In this document: in pieces, positions 1 to 6,910 of the stretch
How positions within the stretch are numbered: position 1 is the stretch's first letter
Layout of the letters: each line of letters opens with the position of its first letter
The notes under the pieces: generated by a model
The model's database searches: none
What the model was told of the DNA's origin: nothing
What the model saw: the letters and a program-made list of their open reading frames with translations, nothing else
Translations under genes and position numbers: made by a program
Assembly (NCBI GenBank): GCA_934292725.1
Contig: CAKQXY010000082.1
Coordinates: 1-7,079 of the forward strand
Direction of reading: 5' to 3'
Length of the DNA: 7,079 bases
Source of the DNA: an uncultured Lachnospiraceae bacterium
GTDB lineage: Bacteria; Bacillota; Clostridia; Lachnospirales; Lachnospiraceae

Positions 1-47
1 CTCGTGAAATCCATTCACCTTAGGGCTTTGCTGTAAATAGTGGCTTA

Positions 48-2111
48 TCAACGAACCTTAGCGCTGGAGGCACCACTCACGATATGGTAGTACGCGTTTG
101 ATGTGATGCGGTACACAATTGTGTAGAAGAGCGCAAATGCTCCAAAACTGATTAACGTAACGATTGTATATAGATGCAGATTTGTTAAATTAAACAGCAG
201 CAGGATTTTTCTAATCATTGGGAAGGCAAAAATCAGATGAATGCCGGCACCGACAAGTGGAAGGAAAAATACAGTAAGCAGCTGGGAGTTGATACTCTTT
301 TTAATTTCGCGCTTTGTCATGCCTACTTTTTGCATAATATCAAAACGTGCCTGATCCTCATAGCCTTCTGAAATCTGCTTGTAATAAATAATCAAAACAG
401 CGGCAATTAAGAAAACAATGCTTAAAACGATTGCCAGATAAAATAAACTTCCAAAGTCTGCTAAGAACTCCTCATAATTAGCAGCACGGCTTTCAAACAG
501 GCAACGCATAATTCCTGTGTTTTGCGTATAGCTTTGTGTGAAAAAATCAGAAATAGTGGATGAAAGATCATTTGCCAGCAAAATCTGATTATCACGATTC
601 AAGTTGGTATCAAAGTTATAGTGCCAATAAAAGTAAACGGACTTTTCATTATCAGGCAATGCTGCAATGGCATCAACTGCCGCATGAATGTCTGGAACGA
701 TTAAGACGAATGTAGTGGAAATATTTGCCATTGAGTTGCCGTCTGGTCTAAATTTGTCAATTTGCTTTTTGATTGTATATGTCATACCATGCTCGAAGGA
801 AATCGTGCTTTCATTATAGGCAGAGTCACGAGTTGAAAAAAGCAGCGCTTCATCAGATGCAAGTGTTTCATTTGTGCCCATCATGTTGTTGTAATCTGAA
901 AGAGGAACGAAGTAAAACATTTTGCCTTCAAGGTAATTTGCTGTTTCAGAATGGCTGTCAAACGGAGTATCGCACACAAAGTCATTACCAATTAAATAGC
1001 CGTAAAAACAGGCAGACCGATAATCGGAAACATTGGATGGTGTGCATTCATATTTATCCATCGCATCTGATGTAAGCTTACGAATTGATTCTGTATTTTC
1101 ATCAGACATTGTATCGAAGGAATTATAAGATACAGTCGTATTAAATTGATACGGATAGCGATTTGACAATACATCATCCATACCGAAGTATAAGCTTACT
1201 GTAGTGGACAGCATAACAAGAACCATTGTCGCCAGTATACAGATGGAAGCCAGTCCTGCACCATTTCTTTTCATTCTGTAAGTCATAGAAGAAATTGACA
1301 CAAAATGATTTGCCTTGTAATAGTAGCGCTTATTTTTTTGAAGCAGCCTGCAGAATAAAACAGAGCCGGCGATCATGATAAGATAAGTGCCAATGATTAC
1401 GAGAATAACTGCTATAAAGAACATGCCAAGTGCTGATACAGGATCTGCAACTGTTACAGCAAGATAATAGGCAGCGGCTAAACAAATCATACCGAGAAGA
1501 CCTAAAAGAATATTTCCCTTTGGCGGTTTTTCACCGACAGATTCACTTTTGATAAGTGTAATGGCATTTGAAAAATGAACCTGACGAAGCGCATTAAAAA
1601 ACAGCAGAATAAAAATGCAGCCAAATACAGTTAGTGTAAATGAAATAGAGTCTGGTGAAATATGCATGGAATAAATAATCTGAGCGTGTGTCATACGTGC
1701 CATGGCAAGTTCGGCAAGCTTCGAAAATAAAATGCCAAAACCTATGCCGAGAACAAGAGAAATCACTGCTGTCAGAAGTGTTTCCCAAAATAAAATTCGT
1801 GCAATATTTCGTTTTCCCATACCAAGAATGTGATATAGACCAAATTCCTTTTTTCGTCTTCGGATTAAAAAGGAGTTTGTGTAAAACAGAAAAATACAGG
1901 AAAAAATGCCTACTACAATGCTGCCAAAATTAAGCGTAGAGCGCATGATTTGGCCGCCATTCATAGATGCAATTGTATCACTGTAGTGCAGATAAGAAAT
2001 GATATAGAACATCATTACCATTCCAATGCATGTGCAAATAAAAGGAACATACATCCTGCGATTTTTCCGGATGCCATCGAAGGCAAGCTTCGGGTAAAAT
2101 CCTGTTTTCAT
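48..2111 (-). CDS. bceB: BceB-type ABC transporter permease (FtsX family)
   Basis: Membrane permease of a Bce-type exporter/target-protection system. In this family it binds cell-wall-active peptides, or their complex with lipid carriers, and also passes the flux signal to the BceS kinase. The 687 residues show the diagnostic BceB layout of ten membrane segments: about 20-41, 62-82, 108-130, 154-174, 200-221, 228-253 and 286-310, then a large extracellular domain at roughly 312-555, then 556-577, 611-633 and 645-668. Two FtsX-like cytoplasmic stretches follow segments 2 and 8 (RRRKKEFGLYHILGMGK at 84-100; QKVGMTKREI at 594-603). The extracellular domain has four cysteines (356, 368, 380, 537). 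Length is slightly above B. subtilis BceB. The start overlaps the ATPase stop by ATGA, so translation is coupled. No terminator is visible in the 47 bases after the stop. The substrate cannot be read from sequence. Confidence 0.93.
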   Translation of the reverse strand: MKTGFYPKLAFDGIRKNRRMYVPFICTCIGMVMMFYIISYLHYSDTIASMNGGQIMRSTLNFGSIVVGIFSCIFLFYTNSFLIRRRKKEFGLYHILGMGKRNIARILFWETLLTAVISLVLGIGFGILFSKLAELAMARMTHAQIIYSMHISPDSISFTLTVFGCIFILLFFNALRQVHFSNAITLIKSESVGEKPPKGNILLGLLGMICLAAAYYLAVTVADPVSALGMFFIAVILVIIGTYLIMIAGSVLFCRLLQKNKRYYYKANHFVSISSMTYRMKRNGAGLASICILATMVLVMLSTTVSLYFGMDDVLSNRYPYQFNTTVSYNSFDTMSDENTESIRKLTSDAMDKYECTPSNVSDYRSACFYGYLIGNDFVCDTPFDSHSETANYLEGKMFYFVPLSDYNNMMGTNETLASDEALLFSTRDSAYNESTISFEHGMTYTIKKQIDKFRPDGNSMANISTTFVLIVPDIHAAVDAIAALPDNEKSVYFYWHYNFDTNLNRDNQILLANDLSSTISDFFTQSYTQNTGIMRCLFESRAANYEEFLADFGSLFYLAIVLSIVFLIAAVLIIYYKQISEGYEDQARFDIMQKVGMTKREIKKSINSQLLTVFFLPLVGAGIHLIFAFPMIRKILLLFNLTNLHLYTIVTLISFGAFALFYTIVYRITSNAYYHIVSGASSAKVR

Positions 2112-2872
2112 CGGCGATCACCTCCAGTTGCAAGAAGTGTCAGTGTATCAGAAATTTTTTGATACAGCTGTTCATCAGTATCATTTCCACGGTAAATCTG
2201 GTGGAAAACCTCACCATCTCGAATAAATAAAACACGTCTGGCAGTGCTGGCTGCCTTGACAGAATGTGTTACCATTACGATCGTCTGTCCGGTGTGGTTA
2301 ATCTCTGAAAATAACCTAAGCAGCTCATCAGATGCCTTTGAATCGAGTGCGCCAGTTGGTTCATCAGCCAAAATAAGCTTCGGATTTGTAATTAATGCGC
2401 GGGCAGCTGCGGCACGCTGCTTTTGTCCGCCTGAAACTTCATATGGATATTTTTTAAGTAATGCGCTGATACCAAGACACTCTGCGATTGTCACCAAACG
2501 ATCATGCATTTTTTTGTAAGGCATTCCGGCAAGTACAAGTGGAAGATAAATATTATCCTCAAGTGTGAAGGTGTCTAGCAGATTAAAATCCTGAAATACA
2601 AAGCCAAGATTGTCACGGCGAAATGCTGAGATTTGAGACTCCTTCAATTTTGACAGATTATTGCCATCTAAAATTACATTTCCCTCAGTTGGCTTATCTA
2701 AAGCAGCAAGGATATTTAAAAGTGTTGTTTTGCCTGAACCAGATTCGCCCATAATAGCAACATACTCGCCCTGCTCTACACTGAAATTTACATTCTTCAG
2801 TGCTTCAACCTTATTGCCGCCGAAGCGGGTGGAATATATTTTTTTCAATCCATTTACTTCAAGTATTGTCAT
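2108..2872 (-). CDS. bceA: BceA-type ABC transporter ATP-binding protein
   Basis: Cytoplasmic ATPase of the Bce transporter; it powers the neighbouring permease by ATP hydrolysis. All motifs of an active ABC ATPase are present: Walker A GESGSGKTT at 42-50, Q-loop Gln94, signature VSGGQKQR at 146-153, Walker B LILADE at 166-171, D-loop GALDSK at 174-179 and H-loop His203. The 254-residue length matches the BceA/MacB-like subfamily. The start is supported by a strong AGGAGG site 12 bases upstream. The gene is first in a two-gene unit with the permease and lies downstream of its own promoter and a BceR-like operator. A LolD or FtsE role is unlikely because the partner permease is clearly BceB-like. 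Confidence 0.95.
   Translation of the reverse strand: MTILEVNGLKKIYSTRFGGNKVEALKNVNFSVEQGEYVAIMGESGSGKTTLLNILAALDKPTEGNVILDGNNLSKLKESQISAFRRDNLGFVFQDFNLLDTFTLEDNIYLPLVLAGMPYKKMHDRLVTIAECLGISALLKKYPYEVSGGQKQRAAAARALITNPKLILADEPTGALDSKASDELLRLFSEINHTGQTIVMVTHSVKAASTARRVLFIRDGEVFHQIYRGNDTDEQLYQKISDTLTLLATGGDRR
2116..2125 (-). promoter_or_regulatory. Ribosome binding site of bceB inside the bceA end
   Basis: On the minus strand the sequence reads GGAGGTGATC followed by CGCCG and ATG. This is a near-perfect match to the 3' end of 16S rRNA. It lies within the last codons of bceA and sets the bceB start at 2111, next to the ATGA overlap, giving coupled but strong translation. Confidence 0.85.
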
Positions 2873-2983
2873 TGTATCAAGTAACCTCCTGCGTTTTTAC
2901 TTTGTTGTGTTTTTCTTGTTTACCTTGTTTTTGCATACATGGCTTTTGTTTGCATTGCAATGTGTTTCTTTGTTACAGTGCAC

Positions 2984-3012
2984 AGTATAGCAAAACGGAA
3001 AATGCATTGCCA
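2984..3012 (-). promoter_or_regulatory. Predicted bceAB promoter, activator-dependent type
   Basis: On the minus strand an extended -10 element TGC-TATACT lies with its hexamer at 2984-2989. The hexamer at 17-bp spacing (3007-3012, TGGCAA) matches the -35 consensus at only three of six positions. A good -10 with a poor -35 is typical of a promoter needing a bound activator, and a BceR-like operator lies just upstream. Transcription would start near 2977, giving an A-rich leader of about 105 nt before bceA. In that leader the palindrome CATTGCAATG (2953-2962) is the only other structure I see. Confidence 0.6.
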
Positions 3013-3034
3013 TTGAATTGGCTTACATTTTCCG
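2996..3034 (-). repeat. Hairpin over the bceA promoter; possible weak terminator of bceRS
   Basis: Perfect 9-bp arms CGGAAAATG (2996-3004) and CATTTTCCG (3026-3034) enclose a second 4-bp stem GCCA/TGGC (3009-3012 and 3019-3022). On the minus strand the hairpin is followed by TTTT. It could end transcripts arriving from bceS before the bceA promoter takes over. The stem is AT-rich and the T-run short, so termination would be partial at best. It overlaps the -35 region and the operator half-site, so it may instead be a second protein-binding dyad. Confidence 0.4.
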
Positions 3035-3058
3035 CCCCAAAACTTACAGTAGTGTAAG
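3022..3058 (-). promoter_or_regulatory. BceR-like operator: inverted repeat plus phased half-site
   Basis: CTTACA-GTAG-TGTAAG at 3043-3058 is a perfect 6-bp inverted repeat with a 4-bp spacer. It fits the TnACA-N4-TGTAA box known for BceR-like regulators in Bacillus. A second CTTACA lies at 3022-3027, exactly 21 bp (two helical turns) nearer the bceA promoter and in the orientation of the left arm. An accessory half-site beside the main box has also been described for BceR-like regulators. The boxes would be centred near -73 and -47 of the predicted start. The match is seen directly; binding by the regulator encoded here is inferred from context. Confidence 0.75.
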
Positions 3059-3072
3059 AAATAAAGATTTTT

Positions 3073-4086
3073 TTATTCTGTTCTTAGTGGATACTGATCA
3101 AGAGAAAGATATACGCAGGTTCCATTGTCTACCTCAGAGGTGATTGAAATGCCGATACCAAGATTTTTACAAATTCGTTTGCACAAATAGAGCCCGAGTC
3201 CACTTGCCTTTTTGTCAGTGCGTCCATTGCAGCCCGTATATCCTTTTTCAAAAACACGTGGAAGGTCCTGCGGTGCAATGCCGATACCAGTATCTTTTAT
3301 GCACAGCACCTTCGGCTGTGAAAAGAAAATAGAAATCGTTCCTGTTCGTGTGTATTTGAGCGCATTTGAGAGAAGCTGTTCAATGACAAAGCAAAACCAT
3401 TTGTCATCAGTAATCATTCGCGGTGTTCCGTTTTCATCACTTGGAGGCGTGTATGAAAGGCTAAGCTTTCTATTAATAAATTCAGATGAAAAGCGTCGAA
3501 TTGATTGACGAAGCAGTGGATCAAGTTCGTGCATTTTAAATACATAATCGCTTGAATTGGAATCAAGACGAAGAAATGCTAACACCATCTCCACATACTG
3601 CTCAATATGCGACAAGTCACAGGAAAGCTTGCGCGCTAGTGGCGAATCCTCATTTTGAAGCGTCAGGCGCATGGAGGAAATTGGTGTCTTGATCTGATGA
3701 ACCCACACCGTATAATAATCAATCATATCGGTAAGGCGAGTGGACTGTGCCGTTTTAAGGTCAGATATTTGCTCGGCAAGACCAGACAGCAAGAGCTGAT
3801 AATCTGTGTTTTCAATCGAGTCTGACTGCGGAAGCGCACGAATCATATCAATTGAAAGTTCAGTTAGATTGGAAAGTTCCATCAGCCTTTTGTGTAATGC
3901 TTTTGTCTTTGAAAAATCCCATATGAAAAAGAAAAGCCCAAAACATACACATAGAAGCATTGGATAAGCCACCGCCTCCAATGGGAAGCTGTAAAAGAAA
4001 AAGGTTATGGCAAAGGTAATGGAAAACAGCAAAAATAAAAAAATATATTTTAATTGCTGCTTTAAATAAGAAAAAAATAGTGACAT
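3073..4086 (-). CDS. bceS: BceS-type intramembrane-sensing histidine kinase
   Basis: Membrane sensor kinase that phosphorylates the adjacent response regulator; in this family it senses through the BceAB transporter rather than through its own ligand domain. With the ATG start chosen here it has 337 residues. Two membrane helices at about 13-33 and 38-57 are separated by only a few residues, the mark of intramembrane-sensing kinases. The phospho-acceptor is His130 in HQIKTP. The ATPase domain shows the N-box Asn241 (LLSNALKYT), G1 DTGIGI at 265-270, F-box VFEKGY and G2 GLGLYLC around 296-302. The start at 4086 is preferred because GAGG lies 8 bases upstream. A TTG 21 bases earlier (4107), in frame and overlapping bceR, has only a weak AGGA site. 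The gene follows bceR with a gap of 10 bases. Confidence 0.93.
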   Translation of the reverse strand: MSLFFSYLKQQLKYIFLFLLFSITFAITFFFYSFPLEAVAYPMLLCVCFGLFFFIWDFSKTKALHKRLMELSNLTELSIDMIRALPQSDSIENTDYQLLLSGLAEQISDLKTAQSTRLTDMIDYYTVWVHQIKTPISSMRLTLQNEDSPLARKLSCDLSHIEQYVEMVLAFLRLDSNSSDYVFKMHELDPLLRQSIRRFSSEFINRKLSLSYTPPSDENGTPRMITDDKWFCFVIEQLLSNALKYTRTGTISIFFSQPKVLCIKDTGIGIAPQDLPRVFEKGYTGCNGRTDKKASGLGLYLCKRICKNLGIGISITSEVDNGTCVYLSLDQYPLRTE

Positions 4087-4094
4087 CGTAAATT

Positions 4095-4098
4095 CCTC
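4095..4098 (-). promoter_or_regulatory. Ribosome binding site deciding the bceS start
   Basis: GAGG on the minus strand, overlapping the bceR stop codon TGA, sits 8 bases before ATG at 4086. It supports this ATG over the upstream TTG at 4107 and suggests coupling of kinase translation to regulator translation. Confidence 0.6.
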
Positions 4099-4783
4099 AA
4101 CTTTCAATCAGGTATCCTACACCAAATTTTGTCGTGATAAAGTGTGTTAGTCCTGCACTATCTAGCTTTTTTCGAAGACGATTTATATTAACCGTAAGCG
4201 TATTTTCATCCACAAATTGATCTGTCTCCCATAGCCGTTCCATCAACTTTTCACGGCTAATAACCTTCCCTTTTTGTTCCATCAGACAGGATAAAATACG
4301 ATACTCGTTTTTAGTTAATGGGATATCCTCGCCGTTAAAACTTAGCGTGTGATCATTTAAATCTAACAGTGCGCCGCGGTGTGCAAGCACATTGGAGGTC
4401 GGCGCAAAATCATAGCTTCTGCGAAGAAGGGCCTGTATTTTTGCAAGTAAAACATTTAAATCAAATGGCTTTGCAACAAAATCATCGGCACCGAGATTCA
4501 TAGCCATAATGATATTCATGTTGTCAGCGGCAGAGGAGATAAAAATAATTGGTACGCGAGAAAATTTTCGAATTTCGCTGCACCAGTGATAGCCATTAAA
4601 AAATGGAAGTGTGATGTCGAGCAAAATGATATGCGGAGAAAATGAAGTCACTTCGCCAGTGACATCACGAAAATTTTCAGCGATGCGAACATCAAAATTC
4701 CACATGGATGCCTGGGTCTGAATAGCTTGCGCGATGCCTAAATCATCCTCGACAATTAATAGCTTGTATACTGGATTATCCAT
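4097..4783 (-). CDS. bceR: BceR-type response regulator (OmpR/PhoB family)
   Basis: Cytoplasmic two-component regulator, activated by the adjacent kinase, that most likely switches on bceAB. The 228 residues comprise a receiver domain (about 5-120) with acidic pocket Asp13/Asp14, phospho-acceptor Asp56 in ILLDITLP, Ser83/Ser84 in the switch position and Lys105 in VAKPF. A winged-helix DNA-binding domain (about 128-228) carries LTKNEYRIL, the VDENTLTVNINRLRKKL recognition region and the final hairpin GVGYLIES. The start is ATG at 4783 with AAAGGA 12 bases upstream. It is the first gene of the regulator-kinase unit and has its own promoter. The TLTVNINRLRKKL recognition region is the form seen in BceR-like regulators. 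Target assignment rests on the matching operator at 3022-3058. Confidence 0.94.
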   Translation of the reverse strand: MDNPVYKLLIVEDDLGIAQAIQTQASMWNFDVRIAENFRDVTGEVTSFSPHIILLDITLPFFNGYHWCSEIRKFSRVPIIFISSAADNMNIIMAMNLGADDFVAKPFDLNVLLAKIQALLRRSYDFAPTSNVLAHRGALLDLNDHTLSFNGEDIPLTKNEYRILSCLMEQKGKVISREKLMERLWETDQFVDENTLTVNINRLRKKLDSAGLTHFITTKFGVGYLIES

Positions 4784-4822
4784 TGAATTATTTTGTCCTT
4801 TCTTGGTTTTATTTTAATTTTT

Positions 4823-4851
4823 ATTCTATCATCCGCCCTCAGCTTTGGCAA
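4823..4851 (-). promoter_or_regulatory. Promoter of the bceRS operon
   Basis: On the minus strand the -35 TTGCCA (4846-4851, five of six matches) and extended -10 TGA-TAGAAT (hexamer 4823-4828) are 17 bp apart. Transcription would begin near 4816, giving a leader of about 33 nt. No BceR-like inverted repeat is visible here, so regulator and kinase are probably made constitutively. Confidence 0.75.
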
Positions 4852-4869
4852 GAACCTTGTCAGAACCTT
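4851..4869. repeat. Direct repeat AGAACCTT with 11-bp period, possible operator
   Basis: AGAACCTT occurs at 4851-4858 and again at 4862-4869, separated by GTC. The 11-bp period puts both copies on one face of the helix, as in tandem sites for OmpR/PhoB-type regulators or other dimers binding head to tail. The copies cover the rightward -35 box and touch the leftward one. It is not the BceR-type inverted box, so the binding protein is unknown; chance repetition is possible. Confidence 0.4.
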
Positions 4870-4885
4870 AAAAATTTGCTATGAT
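4857..4885 (+). promoter_or_regulatory. Promoter of the nucleotidyltransferase-transglutaminase operon
   Basis: The -35 TTGTCA (4857-4862, five of six matches) and extended -10 TGC-TATGAT (hexamer 4880-4885, five of six matches) are 17 bp apart. Transcription would start near 4892, leaving a leader of about 74 nt in which I see no strong hairpin. The promoter is back to back with that of bceRS, the two -35 boxes only 5 bp apart. Confidence 0.75.
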
Positions 4886-4965
4886 GACATTACGGAAAGT
4901 GGGAAAAAGAACGACAAATGTTAGCAAAAAGTCTGTTTAAAATAAAGAAAGAGAGGTATTAAAAT

Positions 4966-5841
4966 ATGGAAGCACCAATGAGAAGCGAAGAAGAGATGAT
5001 GCATTTGATTTTACAGGTTGCTAAAGATGATGAGCGTGTGCGTGCCGTTTATCTGAATGGTTCACGAACAAATCATAATGCACCGAAGGATCGTTTTCAG
5101 GATTATGATGTGGTATATGTTGTGACTGATACGAAGCCTTATTATGAAAATCATGATTGGATCAATCATTTTGGAACTGTTCTTTATATGCAGATGCCGG
5201 AATACATGGATTTGCTATTAGAAAAAGAATATACACCGCAGGATACATTCGGCTGGCTTGCTATCTTTACAGATGGAAATCGTCTTGACATTCATGTAAG
5301 TTCATTTGACTATGCTGATAAGGATATTCGTGCTGACAGGTTGTGCCGTGTGCTGTTAGATAAGGATGGACGATATTGTGATATTCCAGAGGAGACGGAT
5401 GCTGATCATTACGTAAAAAAGCCAACCGCAGATAAATATAGCTGTGAATGCAATGAGTTTTATTGGTGCTTAAATAATATCGGAAAAGGTCTTGCCCGCG
5501 GTGAGCTGACTTATGCGATGGACATGCTATATGACTATGTGCGTCCGTGCCTTAGTGTAATGCTTGGCTGGAAGATTGGTGCAGAGAACGATTGGTCTGT
5601 CAGCGTAGGAAAATCAGATAAATATATGAATCGTTACTTGACACCTGAAATTTGGCATCGCTACCTGGAAACAGTACCATCCTGCGAGTACGAGGCAATA
5701 AAGCAAGCAACAGAAACGATGATTGATTTATTTGAGGAGGCAGCAAAGGAGGTTGCTGAATATTTGGGAACAAAGTATAATCAAACAGAAGCCGATGCTG
5801 CAAAGGAATATTTTTGGTGGGTATTGGAAAAACAAAATTAA
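4966..5841 (+). CDS. Aminoglycoside 6-adenylyltransferase family protein (ANT(6), AadE/AadK-like)
   Basis: Predicted cytoplasmic nucleotidyltransferase. ANT(6) enzymes move AMP from ATP to the 6-hydroxyl of streptomycin. The 291 residues align by eye along the whole length with AadE and AadK: MRSEEEMM at the front, the polymerase-beta motif GSR (32-34) with FQDYD giving Asp46 and Asp48, a third acidic residue Asp108 in RLDIH, LLDKDG near 130, KKPTADKY and CNEFYW around 151-167, KGLARGE near 174 and SVGKSDKYMNRYL near 213. All three metal-binding Asp positions are kept, so it should be active as a nucleotidyltransferase. The start at 4966 has GAGAGG 9 bases before it; the next ATG (4978) is where AadE/AadK begin. 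Whether it confers streptomycin resistance is uncertain, since many chromosomal relatives are untested, so I give no allele symbol. Confidence 0.9.
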   Translation: MEAPMRSEEEMMHLILQVAKDDERVRAVYLNGSRTNHNAPKDRFQDYDVVYVVTDTKPYYENHDWINHFGTVLYMQMPEYMDLLLEKEYTPQDTFGWLAIFTDGNRLDIHVSSFDYADKDIRADRLCRVLLDKDGRYCDIPEETDADHYVKKPTADKYSCECNEFYWCLNNIGKGLARGELTYAMDMLYDYVRPCLSVMLGWKIGAENDWSVSVGKSDKYMNRYLTPEIWHRYLETVPSCEYEAIKQATETMIDLFEEAAKEVAEYLGTKYNQTEADAAKEYFWWVLEKQN

Positions 5842-5862
5842 GTAAGGATAAACAGATACATA

Positions 5863-6909
5863 ATGGAACCATTTTACTATCAGCATTTAGAAAAGTCTGA
5901 GCAAACTATATATCATGCAATTAAAACTGGATTAACGGCACTTGAGGATCATTTCCTCGTGCCGTATGCCGATCCAGCGCGAATTAGCATGATCTTCTTT
6001 CTGGTACGGCTCGACTGTCCAGAGATTTTTTATGCCGTCACAGTTAAGCTGCGTAAGTGGCCGCAGTCCGACAATCTTGAAATTTTGCCAGAGTATTTAT
6101 TTGACAAAAAGACAATTCGCCAGCAGCAAAAGGCGATGAGTGCGCGAGTAGAAAAGCTTGCGAGAGCCGTAAGTACAAAGACAGAACTCGAAAAAGAATT
6201 ATATATTCACGATTTTATCTGTGAAAATATACACTACGATAAACTCAAAAAGCCATATTCGCATGAGATCATCGGTCCACTCGGTCATGGTGTCGGTGTC
6301 TGCGAGGGTATTGCAAAGTCGGTTAAAGTTTTGTGCGATGCGCTTGGCGTTTGGTGCATTATCGTAATTTCCGAGGCCAATCCGGAAAAGAAAATTAAAT
6401 ATCGTCATGCTTGGAATATCGTAAAAATCGGAAAGACATACTATCATCTGGATGCAACCTTTGATTTATCTTTGAGCAAAACGCTGACTCGCCATGATTA
6501 TTTTAATCTAAGTGATGATGCTATTTTCCGTGATCATGAGCCAATCATGACAGATTATGTTCCATGCACGGATGGCAGTCACTTCTATTACTTAGAAAAG
6601 AAACTTTCTTTTACTAAACAGGAAGAAGTCAAAAAGAGAGCAGCACAGGCCGCCAAAAAGAAAAAGCCATTTTTGTTTCATTGGCGTGGAGGCTATCTGA
6701 CAAGAGAAATCTTGAAGGAGCTTCTAATCGACATTGAAGAGGCAGCAAAGGAAAAAGGCAAACAGGCAAAAGTGAGTTTAAATTGGATGCAGGCAGTACT
6801 TTGCGTTGAGTTTGAGGATATGGATGGGGAAGTAGCGGCACCAATGCAAAACTCAGATGATGTTGATAACGTTGAGATAGAGCAGGCAAATGAAGGAGAA
6901 TTACTATAA
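5863..6909 (+). CDS. Cytoplasmic transglutaminase-like (papain-fold) protein
   Basis: A transglutaminase-core domain sits at about 105-205 of 348 residues. It carries the expected catalytic triad: Cys147 in GVGVCEGIAKS, His182 in RHAWNIV and Asp197 in YYHLDATFD. Such domains act as cysteine proteases, transamidases or peptide-cyclising enzymes; the substrate here is unknown. There is no signal peptide or membrane segment, unlike many secreted bacterial members. After the core comes a Lys/Ala-rich linker (about 254-268), then a predicted strand-helix-strand unit starting FHWRGG (272-277) and ending SLNWMQAVLCVEFE (305-318), and an acidic tail (318-347). The gene starts 21 bases after the adenylyltransferase stop, with AAGGA 14 bases upstream of ATG, a somewhat long spacing. 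It is probably co-transcribed with that gene. Confidence 0.85.
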   Translation: MEPFYYQHLEKSEQTIYHAIKTGLTALEDHFLVPYADPARISMIFFLVRLDCPEIFYAVTVKLRKWPQSDNLEILPEYLFDKKTIRQQQKAMSARVEKLARAVSTKTELEKELYIHDFICENIHYDKLKKPYSHEIIGPLGHGVGVCEGIAKSVKVLCDALGVWCIIVISEANPEKKIKYRHAWNIVKIGKTYYHLDATFDLSLSKTLTRHDYFNLSDDAIFRDHEPIMTDYVPCTDGSHFYYLEKKLSFTKQEEVKKRAAQAAKKKKPFLFHWRGGYLTREILKELLIDIEEAAKEKGKQAKVSLNWMQAVLCVEFEDMDGEVAAPMQNSDDVDNVEIEQANEGELL

Positions 6910-6910
6910 G

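Noticed and set aside
4..18. Small hairpin GTGAA/TTCAC downstream of bceB
   Set aside because: Only five base pairs and no T-run on the minus strand, so it cannot be called a terminator for the transporter operon.
2661..2990. Plus-strand open frame opposite the bceA front and promoter
   Set aside because: It is antisense to an ATPase with all motifs intact, has no ribosome binding site or family resemblance, and its composition mirrors the real gene.
3043..3058. Reading the operator dyad as a terminator of bceRS, because TTTT follows on the minus strand
   Set aside because: The 6-bp stem is AT-rich with a 4-base loop and too weak; the exact match to the BceR-type box explains it better.
4087..4107. 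TTG start seven codons upstream for the histidine kinase
   Set aside because: It has only a weak AGGA upstream and would lengthen the overlap with bceR, whereas ATG 4086 has GAGG at good spacing and starts directly before the first membrane helix.
5600..5872. Minus-strand open frame across the end of the adenylyltransferase gene
   Set aside because: Shadow of the coding strand; it crosses the gap between two well-supported genes and has no recognisable domain.
6199..6447. Minus-strand open frame over the transglutaminase core
   Set aside because: It lies antisense to the catalytic Cys-His region of a convincing gene and shows no independent support.
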